Assembly (NCBI GenBank): GCA_964446655.1
Contig: CAYUPL010000010.1
Location: forward strand, 1-64,000
From: Desulfopila_A sp964446655
GTDB lineage: Bacteria > Desulfobacterota > Desulfobulbia > Desulfobulbales > Desulfocapsaceae
Direction of reading: 5' to 3'
Length of the DNA: 64,000 bases
A model generated the notes under the pieces. That model did not search any database. It had not been told where the DNA came from and was given only the letters and a program-made list of their open reading frames with translations. The position numbers were made by a program, and so were the translations under genes. This document shows positions 18,251 to 26,504 of the stretch, one piece after another (the stretch's first letter is position 1; the number at the start of each line of letters is the position of its first letter).

Positions 18251-18772
18251 ATGACGAACAGGATCAAGTTAGTGTTGTTGGCTGTAGTTGTTTTATCTTT
18301 TTTCACCCTTACCGGTTGTGGCTCAGACAGCCATACAGATGCCGAGATGGCTCCTGCCAGTCCGGCTGATCAGACCATGGGAAAACCGGAATCCTTGGAT
18401 TCTCCCGCCCTTCCGGCAATTTCCGAGGGACGCACCTCCGCGCCGATGCTGCCGGTGTATTTCGACTTTGACTCATCCTCCATCCGCGACGATCAAGTAA
18501 GCAGGATAAAAGTAAATGCCGACTTTCTTAAAGAAAACCCAGATGTCACTATTCGCATTGAGGGCAATTGTGATCCACGCGGTACAAACGAGTACAACAT
18601 GGCTCTTGGCGAGCGTCGTGCCATCAGTGCCCAAAAGTTTCTTGGAGACCTTGGTGTTGATGCCGCAAGAATTACAACCATCAGCTTCGGAGAAGAAAGA
18701 ATCCTGCTCCATGGTCATGATGAGCTTTCCTGGGCGCAGAACAGAAGGGATGATTTTGTTATTATGCAGTAG
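18251..18772 (+). CDS. pal: Peptidoglycan-associated lipoprotein Pal
   Basis: OmpA-family outer-membrane lipoprotein that ties the outer membrane to peptidoglycan. The ATG at 18251 is preferred because GGAGG sits 7 bases upstream and a lipoprotein signal follows: basic N-terminus, hydrophobic core, lipobox LTGC with Cys at about residue 22. After a flexible linker the OmpA domain begins with PVYFDFDSSSIRDDQ and contains IEGNCDPRGTNEYNMALGERRA, the diaminopimelate-binding block. It ends RRDDFVIMQ. 173 aa, usual for Pal. tolQRAB are not in the window. Confidence 0.92.
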   Translation: MTNRIKLVLLAVVVLSFFTLTGCGSDSHTDAEMAPASPADQTMGKPESLDSPALPAISEGRTSAPMLPVYFDFDSSSIRDDQVSRIKVNADFLKENPDVTIRIEGNCDPRGTNEYNMALGERRAISAQKFLGDLGVDAARITTISFGEERILLHGHDELSWAQNRRDDFVIMQ

Positions 18773-18889
18773 TACGAAGTCCCTTTGCAGGGGTGCTGAA
18801 ATGAAGAGATTCTTTTGCGGTAAATCGCTGCAAAAGAACCTCATAAGTCTGGTGAAATGTTTTAATCGAGAATCAAGCTGGAGATAAAT

Positions 18890-19426
18890 ATGTTTTTGCG
18901 TATCCGGAATTGTTTAGTTGTCTGCTTTCTTTTTACTCTTTGCACAGCGGTAACCATCAGCGCAGCCGAAGGCAGTGATGGTTTGAAAATCGGCATAATG
19001 AACGTGCAGAAGGTGCTGGTGCAGTCGGAGTCGGGCTTGAAGGCCAAAGAGGTCTTCGAAAAGAAAAAGAACGAACTCGAGGCAGGCTTTGAGACAGAAC
19101 AACAGCAGCTGCAGGAGATGCAGCAGGATATAGAAAAAAAGAGTTCGGTTTGGACCAAGGAAAAAAGGGACGAGCAGATCCTTGAGTTTAACCGAATGCG
19201 TCGTGATCTCCAGACCAAGACCGAAGACGCCCGTATGGAGATGAAGATGCTGCAGGACAAGGAGCTTGAACCTATAATCAAAGAACTTGAAAAGGTCGTT
19301 GATGCTTTTGGCGCAAAGAATGGCTACTCAATGATTCTCGATTCGAAAAACGGCGTTATTTTTTACAATACAGCACTTGATGTCAGTGATGCCCTCATCG
19401 AAGAATTGAACAAGGCCATGAAATAG
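18890..19426 (+). CDS. Skp/OmpH-family periplasmic chaperone
   Basis: Encodes 178 aa with a Sec signal peptide (FLRIRNCLVVCFLFTLCTAV...SAAEG). The mature part opens with the family strand LKIGIMNVQKVLVQSE, continues as a long coiled coil (residues ~45-120, rich in Glu/Lys/Gln) forming the tentacle arms, and closes with YSMILDSKNGVIFYNTALDVSDALIEELNKAMK. Skp-like proteins hold unfolded outer-membrane proteins in the periplasm. It lies 117 bases after pal and is followed by two hairpins. bamA and lpxD, often adjacent, are not here. Confidence 0.88.
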   Translation: MFLRIRNCLVVCFLFTLCTAVTISAAEGSDGLKIGIMNVQKVLVQSESGLKAKEVFEKKKNELEAGFETEQQQLQEMQQDIEKKSSVWTKEKRDEQILEFNRMRRDLQTKTEDARMEMKMLQDKELEPIIKELEKVVDAFGAKNGYSMILDSKNGVIFYNTALDVSDALIEELNKAMK

Positions 19427-19437
19427 CTTTTAGCCGT

Positions 19438-19477
19438 GCTCTTTATTCCGCAAGAGGAAGAGCAGAGGCTTTTTTTT
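19438..19477 (+). terminator. Terminator after the Skp-like gene
   Basis: GCTCTT (19438-19443) pairs with AAGAGC (19458-19463); after a short GC-containing spacer comes a run of eight T's (19470-19477). It lies immediately downstream of the stop codon. Confidence 0.5.
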
Positions 19478-19490
19478 GTTCTACCTTTTG

Positions 19491-19534
19491 AAACGATGCA
19501 GGGGTATATAAACTTCTGCATCGTTTTCCTTTTT
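19491..19534 (+). terminator. Strong terminator between skp-like gene and yicC
   Basis: AAACGATGCAG (19491-19501) pairs perfectly with CTGCATCGTTT (19516-19526) over 11 bp, followed by TCCTTTTTC. A second terminator just after the first makes the pal/skp and yicC units separate transcripts. Confidence 0.7.
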
Positions 19535-19572
19535 CTGGATACAATACAAATCAACTACTGTGGTATAGAAAC

Positions 19573-20454
19573 ATGACAGTGAGGAGCATGACCGGTTTTG
19601 GCCGGGGAGAGGAGGAAAGAGGAAGCAGGGTCTGGACGGCGGAGGTTCGCTGTGTCAATAACCGTTTTCTTGACGTGAAGATAAAACTGCCTCGGGGGTA
19701 TGGAGCACTGGAAGGCAAGATCCGGAAAACGATTGCCGCCTATCACCAGCGGGGTCGGGTTGATCTGGTTTGTACTGTACAGGGCGATTTTTCCGATCTG
19801 CACAAAATTTCGGCCAATATCGACTTAGCTGTGGAATACCGCAGGACAATGGCAAGGATGGCGGAAGAATTACAAATGGATGATGATACAACTCTTTCTC
19901 AGATAGCTGTCTGTCCAGGTGTGCTGACGGCAGATCAGCAGAGCGAAGACATGGAGACTGTCTGGCCTGTAATAGAGCAGGCCTTGGAGCAGGCCATGCA
20001 GAACTGCGAGGCTATGAGGCTGCAGGAAGGGGAAAGTCTGTACACGGACCTTCGCGAACGGCTTGACGGCTTTACTGCCGTTGTGGCCCAAATTGAAACA
20101 CTTGTGCCCCAGTTGCTGGAGAGGAGGAAGCGGAATCTTCAGGAAAGGCTGGAGAAGCTGCTCGGCAGCGTTGACCTCGATCCTATGCGGTTGCATCAGG
20201 AGGTGGCAATTATGGCCGATAAGACGGATGTAACCGAGGAGTTGGTTCGACTGCGCAGCCATATAGAGCAATTTAACGGTTTTCTCGTTGAAGAAGATGC
20301 CGTCGGGCGAAAACTGGACTTTCTCATTCAGGAATTTTTGCGTGAGGTGAACACACTGGGATCGAAAATCAATGATGCTGAAACGGCTCATCTCATAGTC
20401 GACTTAAAAAGCGAACTGGAAAAAATTCGCGAACAGGTGCAGAATATAGAATAA
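19573..20454 (+). CDS. yicC: YicC-family endoribonuclease
   Basis: Encodes 293 aa, the family length. The N-terminal signature RSMTGFGRGE is at residues 4-13, with RCVNNRFLDVKIKLPRGYGALE next. The C-terminal DUF1732 part contains EVAIMADKTDVTEELVRLRSHIEQFNGFL and KLDFLIQEFLREVNTLGSKINDAE, the most conserved block. YicC proteins are RNA-degrading enzymes (established for E. coli YicC). It is followed by the DUF370/RemA-like gene and gmk, a very common order. Confidence 0.93.
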   Translation: MTVRSMTGFGRGEEERGSRVWTAEVRCVNNRFLDVKIKLPRGYGALEGKIRKTIAAYHQRGRVDLVCTVQGDFSDLHKISANIDLAVEYRRTMARMAEELQMDDDTTLSQIAVCPGVLTADQQSEDMETVWPVIEQALEQAMQNCEAMRLQEGESLYTDLRERLDGFTAVVAQIETLVPQLLERRKRNLQERLEKLLGSVDLDPMRLHQEVAIMADKTDVTEELVRLRSHIEQFNGFLVEEDAVGRKLDFLIQEFLREVNTLGSKINDAETAHLIVDLKSELEKIREQVQNIE

Positions 20455-20518
20455 TAGTTCCCCCTGCAAAGCATATTTCCGGTAAATTTCTCTCTTATTT
20501 TTTGATCATATAAAGCCT

Positions 20519-20806
20519 ATGCAGCTTCTTAACGTCGGGTTCGGCAACACCGTCAGTATACAACGAATAGTCGCGGTCATCAATACCGGCTCATCCCCGG
20601 CCAGGAAATTAAAAGAGCTGGCCAAGAAAAACGGTAAACTTGTGGATGTTACCGAGGGCAGAAGGACCCGTTCAATTATCATTATGGACTCAGACCATAT
20701 TATCCTTTCTTCGGTCCAGACGGAAACAATCAGCCAGCGTATGCTGGCGGCGCAGACCAGTCAACACCTTACTGAACTGATCAGTACCCAGAGACAAAAG
20801 GGATAG
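20519..20806 (+). CDS. DUF370/RemA-like regulatory protein
   Basis: A 95-aa protein matching the DUF370 family (RemA, a DNA-binding regulator of extracellular matrix genes in Bacillus). Key segments are LLNVGFGNTVSIQRIVAVINTGSSPARKL, the basic turn TEGRRTRSIIIMDSDHIILSSVQ, and QRMLAAQ. It starts 64 bases after yicC and ends one base before the gmk ATG. In proteobacteria its role is not established; position with gmk is conserved. Confidence 0.88.
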   Translation: MQLLNVGFGNTVSIQRIVAVINTGSSPARKLKELAKKNGKLVDVTEGRRTRSIIIMDSDHIILSSVQTETISQRMLAAQTSQHLTELISTQRQKG

Positions 20807-21430
20807 ATGCGTATGAGCCGGGGAAAACTTTTTATATTGTCTGCACCATCAGGTACCGGAAAGTCCACCATTTTAAAACAGGTGATGGCCAATCTTGCGG
20901 GACTTGCTTTTTCCATATCCCATACAACCCGTCAACCACGCAAGGGTGAGCGGAATGGGGTGGAATATCATTTTGTTGATCACCCAACCTTTCTGGCAAT
21001 GCGTGACAGGGGGGAGTTTCTCGAATATGCCGATGTCCACGGTAATTTTTATGGCACAAGCAGAACAGCTGTTGCCGAGCAGATGGGCCGCGGAGTTGAT
21101 GCTATTCTTGATATTGATGTGCAGGGAGCGGAGATCATCAAAAAGAGTGGTGAAATTGATGCCGCCTATGTTTTCCTTATGCCTCCCGACCTCGACGAGT
21201 TGGAAAAACGGCTACGGGGCAGGGGGCTTGACAGTGATGAAACAATCCGCCTCAGATTACAAAATGCCGCTGCAGAAATGCAGGCCATGGACCACTTTGA
21301 ATACGTCATCGTCAACGAGAAGATTGCCGATGCTGCTCGTATGTTCGAGTCTGTCATTCTGGCGGAACGAGCTAAAAGCAGGCGTCATATAAACGGAGAG
21401 ATGCTCCGTGGAGCCTCGATTATTTCATGA
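20807..21430 (+). CDS. gmk: Guanylate kinase
   Basis: Phosphorylates GMP to GDP; cytoplasmic, 207 aa. The P-loop SAPSGTGKST is at residues ~11-20, the GMP-binding block SHTTRQPRKGERNGVEYHFV follows, then the lid region and DIDVQGAE. Either ATG at 20807 or the ATG two codons later (20813) could be used. It directly abuts the DUF370 gene and overlaps rlmB by 4 bases (ATGA), so the three genes and yicC form one operon. Confidence 0.95.
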   Translation: MRMSRGKLFILSAPSGTGKSTILKQVMANLAGLAFSISHTTRQPRKGERNGVEYHFVDHPTFLAMRDRGEFLEYADVHGNFYGTSRTAVAEQMGRGVDAILDIDVQGAEIIKKSGEIDAAYVFLMPPDLDELEKRLRGRGLDSDETIRLRLQNAAAEMQAMDHFEYVIVNEKIADAARMFESVILAERAKSRRHINGEMLRGASIIS

Positions 21431-22281
21431 AAAAACAAAATGTTGCCAATTCAAATCCGGCGGGCCGAGACAAGCGTGTCATCAAGCTCAGTGATGATCT
21501 GCTCTGGGGGATTCATCCTGTTGCGGAAGCACTACTCAAAGAACCGGACCGGATTGTTGAGTTGATCGTGCAGAAGGATAAAAGGGGATCAAAGTGGGAA
21601 GAGATCATTAATGCCGCCCGGCAAAGTGATATCAAGCTTTCTTTTGTGACCTCGTTCAAGATCTCCGCAGATGATGACGATAGCCGGCAGATTCGGCATC
21701 AGGGAATCGTTGCCAGGATGAGCAGCACCGCTTTACTGCCGTTTGAATTACTGCTGCAGAGGTTCGAGGAGAGGGTTAAACAGGGTGAATTGCCGCGCTT
21801 GATTGTGTGCGACACCATTCAGGATCCCCATAACCTTGGGGCAATTATCAGGTCGGCACATGCTTCCGGCATGTCGGCAGTTGTCGTAACACGGGAAAAA
21901 TCCGCACCGATCGGCGGTGTCGCGGCAAAATCATCAGCAGGAGCAATTTCCCATATTGATATCAGTCAAGTGACCAATCTGGCGACAGCACTACAACAGC
22001 TCAAAAAAGCCGGGGCCTGGGTATTTGGAGCAGTCAAGGACAACGAGGCGCAATCGCTCTATCAGACTGACCTTTGCCTGCCGGCCTGTATAGTGGTGGG
22101 AAGCGAAGGAAAGGGAATCCGACCGCTGGTGCAGAAACAGTGTGATATTCTTGTTTCGATCCCGATGATTGGTCAACTGGACTCCCTTAATTCTTCTGTT
22201 GCCGCCGGTGTCATCATGTTTGAGGCGATGCGGCAGAATCTGCCTGTATCAAGATTTAATTGCATCTACCCTATCCTGTGA
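21427..22281 (+). CDS. rlmB: 23S rRNA (guanosine-2'-O)-methyltransferase, RlmB/TrmH family
   Basis: SpoU-family SAM-dependent methyltransferase, 284 aa. An N-terminal substrate-binding domain starts at WGIHPVAEALLKEPDRIVELIVQK. The knotted catalytic domain has motif 1 DTIQDPHNLGAIIRSAHASG, motif 2 IVVGSEGKGIRPLV, and motif 3 IPMIGQLDSLNSSVAAGVIMFEA. RlmB methylates G2251 in the peptidyl-transferase loop; other TrmH-family targets cannot be excluded. The last 33 bases overlap the convergent NusG-like gene, leaving no room for a terminator between them. Confidence 0.92.
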   Translation: MKKQNVANSNPAGRDKRVIKLSDDLLWGIHPVAEALLKEPDRIVELIVQKDKRGSKWEEIINAARQSDIKLSFVTSFKISADDDDSRQIRHQGIVARMSSTALLPFELLLQRFEERVKQGELPRLIVCDTIQDPHNLGAIIRSAHASGMSAVVVTREKSAPIGGVAAKSSAGAISHIDISQVTNLATALQQLKKAGAWVFGAVKDNEAQSLYQTDLCLPACIVVGSEGKGIRPLVQKQCDILVSIPMIGQLDSLNSSVAAGVIMFEAMRQNLPVSRFNCIYPIL

Positions 22282-22767
22282 TACCGTTACCCGGACTTTG
22301 CGACTCAGCAGGTTCAGCAGTACAATGACGTTGTCCTTGCCCCGCCAGCTGAAAACGACACCTTCCGTTTCGGAATGGTTACCCAGATTGACGGCTACTT
22401 CTGTTCCGGGCTGAAGTGTTTGACGTTTAAGTGCTGACTGGTTGAGTGCTCCACTTTCTTCTCGATCTTTTAACTGGTCGATTATCCAGTCCGGCACGGG
22501 AACATACGTGCCACCGAAATGGACAGGCTCCAGCACCCCGCGGGTGGAGCGAATTGTCGGCCAGTTAAGTTCTTCCGGAGTGAGCCGGAGGAACAGATAG
22601 CCGGGGAAAAAAGGTCTGAGGACATCCTTTTTTTGCCGCGCATGACGTACGGTTTTGCGAATCATGGGCAAATAGACAGTCAAGCCCTGTTGCTCGCAGT
22701 TCAGGCATGCAACTTGCTCTTTGTTCGGTTTGGTCCGTATGGCGTACCAGAGTGCTTTGTTGCTCAT
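22249..22767 (-). CDS. NusG/RfaH-like transcription antitermination factor
   Basis: A 172-aa NusG paralog. The N-terminal NGN domain reads LWYAIRTKPNKEQVACLNCEQQGLTVYLP...RPFFPGYLFLRL; the C-terminal part (from ~residue 115) has a KOW-like segment PGTEVAVNLGNHSETEGVVFSWRGKDNVIVLLNLLSRKVRVTV. Housekeeping NusG normally sits beside secE and rplK, which are absent, so this is a specialised paralog, closer in style to RfaH. Its ATG shares a base with the stop of the S1-protein gene (TAATG), so the two are translationally coupled. Its target operon is not visible. Confidence 0.85.
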   Translation of the reverse strand: MSNKALWYAIRTKPNKEQVACLNCEQQGLTVYLPMIRKTVRHARQKKDVLRPFFPGYLFLRLTPEELNWPTIRSTRGVLEPVHFGGTYVPVPDWIIDQLKDREESGALNQSALKRQTLQPGTEVAVNLGNHSETEGVVFSWRGKDNVIVLLNLLSRKVRVTVSQDRVDAIKS

Positions 22768-23960
22768 TACTTCTTCTTTTCTTCCAGTTTTGCCTTGAGT
22801 AGTGCACCAAGGCTACCCATGTCCTCCTCTTTTTTGCCTTTTGACTGAGCGAGAAATTTTTTATACTCCTGCTTTTCGGCCTCCTCGGTATCTTCCGGGG
22901 CCTGGTAATCGGACGGGATGAGACTGATCCTTCTTTCTTCTGCATCTATTGCCTCAATAAGCACCTCAATGTCCTGCCCGGCTTCCATTACTTCGCGTGG
23001 ATGATTGATTTTCCTGCCGCCCCCCAGCTTTGAAATATGAACAAGGCCGTCTACGCCTCCAGTCAGGGTGACGAAGGCGCCGAACTGAGCCAGGCGGGAC
23101 ACTCGTCCAACTATTTTTGAGCCGACCGGGAAGTCTTTTATAAAGCTGTCCCAGGGATTCTCCAAGGTCTCTTTGAGGCTTAGGGAAATGCGATCCTTGT
23201 CCCAGTCAATGCTTTTGACCACCACCTGGACTTCCTGATCGATGGAAAAATGATCGGCGATATTTTCTACTCTGCTCCACCCAATTTCCGAAACCGGTAT
23301 AAGACCGTCTACACCGCCAAGGTCGGCAAAGGCGCCAAAATCTCTGATGGAAGTGATAACAGCATGGACGGTTTGCCCAACCTCCAGGCTGTTTTGTAAC
23401 GCCTCTTTCTGCTGGAGCCGCTCTTCTTCGAGGACTGCTCGTGCCGACACAACGAGATTACGACCATTTTCCTCGAAGCGGGTTATGCGAAATGTCATAT
23501 GCGTATCGAGATAGGCGGCCGCGGCATCATCAACACGGCGAAGACCCATTTGGGAGTAGGGGCAGAAGGCGCGCGCATTGCCGGCCAGGGTAATTTCAAA
23601 GCCGCCTTTGATCTCCGCCTTGACGTATCCTTCCACCGGGATAAGATTGCGCCAGGCTTCTTCGAGGTGGACAAGACTGGAGCCGGACCCCAATCTGGTG
23701 GTGAACACCTGTTCCGATCTTTTCGCCTGAAGAAAATAGACCTCTATGGTGTCGCCCGGCTGCACGGTAATATTGCCTTCCTCGTCGGTCAATTCTCCAG
23801 CTTCGAGAACACCTTCGCTTTTTCCGCCGACATCCAGGAAAATGTTTTCTCCACTTACTCCTGCGACAATCGCCTTGATTTTCTCGCCGGGATGGAGTGT
23901 GCGAGGGTGCTTTTCCTCTGCGTTAAAGAGTTCTTCAAAACTGTCGCTGAATTTTTCCAT
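22767..23960 (-). CDS. S1-domain RNA-binding protein (RpsA-like, four repeats)
   Basis: Encodes 397 aa made of four S1 repeats, starting near residues 27, 105, 192 and 277. The last two are canonical: VITSIRDFGAFADLGGVDGLIPVSEIGWSR and GRVSRLAQFGAFVTLTGGVDGLVHISKLGG. The C-terminal 40 residues are charged. Full ribosomal protein S1 has six repeats, so this is either a short S1 or an S1-like accessory protein. It sits between the radical-SAM gene (28-base gap) and the coupled NusG-like gene. Pairing of an S1 protein and a NusG paralog suggests a transcription-translation role (inference). Confidence 0.85.
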   Translation of the reverse strand: MEKFSDSFEELFNAEEKHPRTLHPGEKIKAIVAGVSGENIFLDVGGKSEGVLEAGELTDEEGNITVQPGDTIEVYFLQAKRSEQVFTTRLGSGSSLVHLEEAWRNLIPVEGYVKAEIKGGFEITLAGNARAFCPYSQMGLRRVDDAAAAYLDTHMTFRITRFEENGRNLVVSARAVLEEERLQQKEALQNSLEVGQTVHAVITSIRDFGAFADLGGVDGLIPVSEIGWSRVENIADHFSIDQEVQVVVKSIDWDKDRISLSLKETLENPWDSFIKDFPVGSKIVGRVSRLAQFGAFVTLTGGVDGLVHISKLGGGRKINHPREVMEAGQDIEVLIEAIDAEERRISLIPSDYQAPEDTEEAEKQEYKKFLAQSKGKKEEDMGSLGALLKAKLEEKKK

Positions 23961-23988
23961 TGTTATCTACCTGCTGGATATGTTGAAA

Positions 23989-25791
23989 CTATGTAAGCCG
24001 TCGCGTAGCTATCGCGAGAGCCAGGAACGCATTGTCTTCCTGAAAGAGAAGCTTTTTTTTACTGAGGTCTTCGAAAAATTTCAAGATTGATTTTTTAGGA
24101 AGCTCCGGGAAATGAGATTGGATTTCCTCCAGGCTGCGGATGATTCCGCAATAGAGATACAGTCTGCGGGAAGCGCCCTTCAGGCGGTGCAGTAAAGGTG
24201 CGTCGTCGTCTCGCTCCTGTCTGATAAGAAGAAACGAGCCGCCGTCGCGATAACTGAGTGGGGCGACGGTCTGGTTTTTTCTGCTGCTATGAAAGGCCTG
24301 CCATCGTTCGATTTTCCGTCGTATGGGGCGCCACCGTTGCTGCTGCTTGCCTCTGTCACCGCGATAGTCCTTGATGAGCAGATCTAAATTCGCCGCCGTC
24401 TGTTTGGGAAAAAGCTGCATATTATGGGCGTGACATGTCACACGGCTGATCCCGAATTGCTCCGGGTTGCAGGCAACAGTTGAGCCTGCTCCAAGAAAAA
24501 AAGTGGCTGGTGAAAGAGGCCTGTAGGGCAAGACAAAATCAAGCAAAGCCAGAGTCTCGGTGGCTTCTTCGTCGGTGGATCCGGGAAATTCAAGGATCAG
24601 GTTCCCATCGAGGAGGATCTGCTGCTCGGTGCAATATTTCATCACGGCGATATTTTCGATGACGGTTGTGCCTTTCTTCATTCGAGCAAGCAGGGAGTTG
24701 GAGAGTGATTCGATGCCGACCTGGACACTGTTCAGCCCTCCGGCGGCATAAAGGGCGAGTTTTCGTGGATCCTGTATGGCCCGGACTTCAGCAAAAAAAC
24801 GAAGATCAAGGTGGAGTGCCGCGGTTGCTTTGAAAAATGCATCGGTCTGCTTTGGGGGCAGGGCATTGTCACAGAAAGTGAAGTCAAGTACCTCATGCCG
24901 ACGAACTAAGTGGTGTAATTCGCCCAGCACTTTTTCCGCGGTTTTGCTCCGGTAACCACTCCATTGTAGATTGAGGTTACAAAAGGTGCATTTGCGCCAC
25001 CAGCATCCCCGGGAAAATTCCAGCGGGACAGTCGGGCTGAAGGGCTTGCCGGGAAAAACCCTCTCCAGTTCCTTGAAGTAAGGGGTATAGTCGGGAGTCG
25101 GCAGACTGTCAAGGTCGGCAACGCTATCGTGCGTACCATACTCTAGGCTTTCTGCCGGACTGTTGTCTCGTTTGGCGGTCAATTTGCTTTTCTGCAGGGT
25201 GAGACAGAGAGTGGCGAGCTGCTTCTCGCCTTCTCCGGCTATGATATGGTCGACTTGGTCAAATTGCTGTAGAAGTGTGGTTCCCATGGGACCGACACAG
25301 GATGAACCGCCGAAAACGATGGGGGTACCGGGTGTTTTATTTTTTATCAGCCTCGCTGCCGCCAGTGAGGCAAAAAGCTGCGAGAAACAGACACTGAAAC
25401 CGACAAGGGTGAATGTGTTGAAATCGGTTGTTTCAATCCAGTTCTGCAGAGAGTCCAGGAGTTTTTGCGTAAGGCCATCGAAGTCGGCTGCAATTATTTT
25501 GTTCTTTCGGCAACGGGCCCGGAAAAGTTTATGGGCCTGTTCCCTATTTTCCGGGAAAAGAAGTGCCGAGTAGAGTGCCTCTCCCGCCCAGCTGTCTCTG
25601 CTGAGGTATGTATAGGTGTCCGGACCGATTGCCCGGGCTGCATCGAGGTACGGATGGAAACATTCCGCTGTAATGGTATCGCTCTGTTCCAGGTAGGCCT
25701 TCAGGGCGCCGAGCTGTATTGACGGCCGGCTGAATAACGACCAGGGCATGGAAACGAGGGCTATTGTCAAAGGAGAAGCGGAGTGTGTCAT
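23989..25791 (-). CDS. Cobalamin-binding radical SAM protein resembling RiPP-maturation methyltransferases
   Basis: Encodes 600 aa. The N-terminal third starts IALVSMPWSLFSRPSIQLGALKAYLE and continues to VGFSVCFSQLFASLAAARLIK and IVFGGSSCVG...IIAGEGE, a B12-binding Rossmann fold. The radical-SAM part contains EFSRGCWWRKCTFCNLNLQWSGYR, HEVLDFTFCDNALPP and SVQVGIESLSNSLLARM. The GCWW...CTFCNLN wording and the N-terminal pattern match the RiPP-maturation radical-SAM C-methyltransferase family (TIGR03975-like). The cysteines are spaced CX4CX2C rather than the usual CX3CX2C. ATGA overlap with the upstream lolA-like gene. No precursor peptide is evident nearby. Confidence 0.75.
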   Translation of the reverse strand: MTHSASPLTIALVSMPWSLFSRPSIQLGALKAYLEQSDTITAECFHPYLDAARAIGPDTYTYLSRDSWAGEALYSALLFPENREQAHKLFRARCRKNKIIAADFDGLTQKLLDSLQNWIETTDFNTFTLVGFSVCFSQLFASLAAARLIKNKTPGTPIVFGGSSCVGPMGTTLLQQFDQVDHIIAGEGEKQLATLCLTLQKSKLTAKRDNSPAESLEYGTHDSVADLDSLPTPDYTPYFKELERVFPGKPFSPTVPLEFSRGCWWRKCTFCNLNLQWSGYRSKTAEKVLGELHHLVRRHEVLDFTFCDNALPPKQTDAFFKATAALHLDLRFFAEVRAIQDPRKLALYAAGGLNSVQVGIESLSNSLLARMKKGTTVIENIAVMKYCTEQQILLDGNLILEFPGSTDEEATETLALLDFVLPYRPLSPATFFLGAGSTVACNPEQFGISRVTCHAHNMQLFPKQTAANLDLLIKDYRGDRGKQQQRWRPIRRKIERWQAFHSSRKNQTVAPLSYRDGGSFLLIRQERDDDAPLLHRLKGASRRLYLYCGIIRSLEEIQSHFPELPKKSILKFFEDLSKKKLLFQEDNAFLALAIATRRLT

Positions 25792-26504
25792 TGGTCCTGA
25801 TAGATTATTTCGGTCTCCGCTGGGGGAGTGAACTGAAAAAGCGTTTCATCAAGGAGCTGTCCGGCAGCTGTCAGGCTGTTCTCTTCTATGTCGCTCAGAG
25901 TAAGCAGAGTGATGGTGTCGAAGGTGTCACGGATTTCAAGCCGCTGTATCCGGGTGTTGCCGTTGAGCCAGATACGGATGCTCTGGGTTTGAGAGGACGG
26001 TGCCTTGGGAACGAGCTGGATGACGGTCAGATCGCTGGAAGTGTTTTCTGTTTGCTCTTCACCGCCATCACTGACCAGGAAATTATCCTCAAGATTACCT
26101 TCTCCGCTGAAAAAAGCATAGGTTACATCCTGCTGCAGGGTTGCGGCCGGGGCGATTATCATCTGGTTGAGCGAAGAGAAATACATATGCAGAGTCGTGC
26201 CGTCACTGAGTATGACCTGCCGATCGGGAGTGTCGTAGTTCCAGCGCATTAAAGCGGTATCTCCCTGTTTAGCGAAATAGGCTCGGCCTTCGGCCTGACG
26301 GGGTCTGCCGCTCATCTGCCCTTCTGTCTTCTGGGTGAAGGAAAACGTGAGACTGGTCAGTTCCTGGAGATGATTGGCTAGCCGCTGAGCGGCGGCTAAA
26401 GGAGGTGGGACACTATTGTCAGCGCCGGCTTGCAGCGGCGAGCAAAGTGGCAGAATGATGATGCTGAGATATAAAAAGACGTTGAGAAAGATGTTCTGTT
26501 TCAT
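25788..26504 (-). CDS. LolA-like periplasmic lipoprotein carrier
   Basis: Encodes 238 aa with a signal peptide (MKQNIFLNVFLYLSIIILPLCSPLQAGA). The mature protein shows the LolA pattern: a helix with LANHLQELTSLTFSFTQKT, then beta strands GRAYFAKQGDTALMRWNYDTPDRQVILSDGTTLHMYFSSLNQM. LolA ferries lipoproteins from LolCDE to the outer membrane. It overlaps murI upstream and the radical-SAM gene downstream by 4 bases each, so all three are cotranslated. LolB or other LolA-like carriers cannot be fully excluded. Confidence 0.82.
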   Translation of the reverse strand: MKQNIFLNVFLYLSIIILPLCSPLQAGADNSVPPPLAAAQRLANHLQELTSLTFSFTQKTEGQMSGRPRQAEGRAYFAKQGDTALMRWNYDTPDRQVILSDGTTLHMYFSSLNQMIIAPAATLQQDVTYAFFSGEGNLEDNFLVSDGGEEQTENTSSDLTVIQLVPKAPSSQTQSIRIWLNGNTRIQRLEIRDTFDTITLLTLSDIEENSLTAAGQLLDETLFQFTPPAETEIIYQDQ

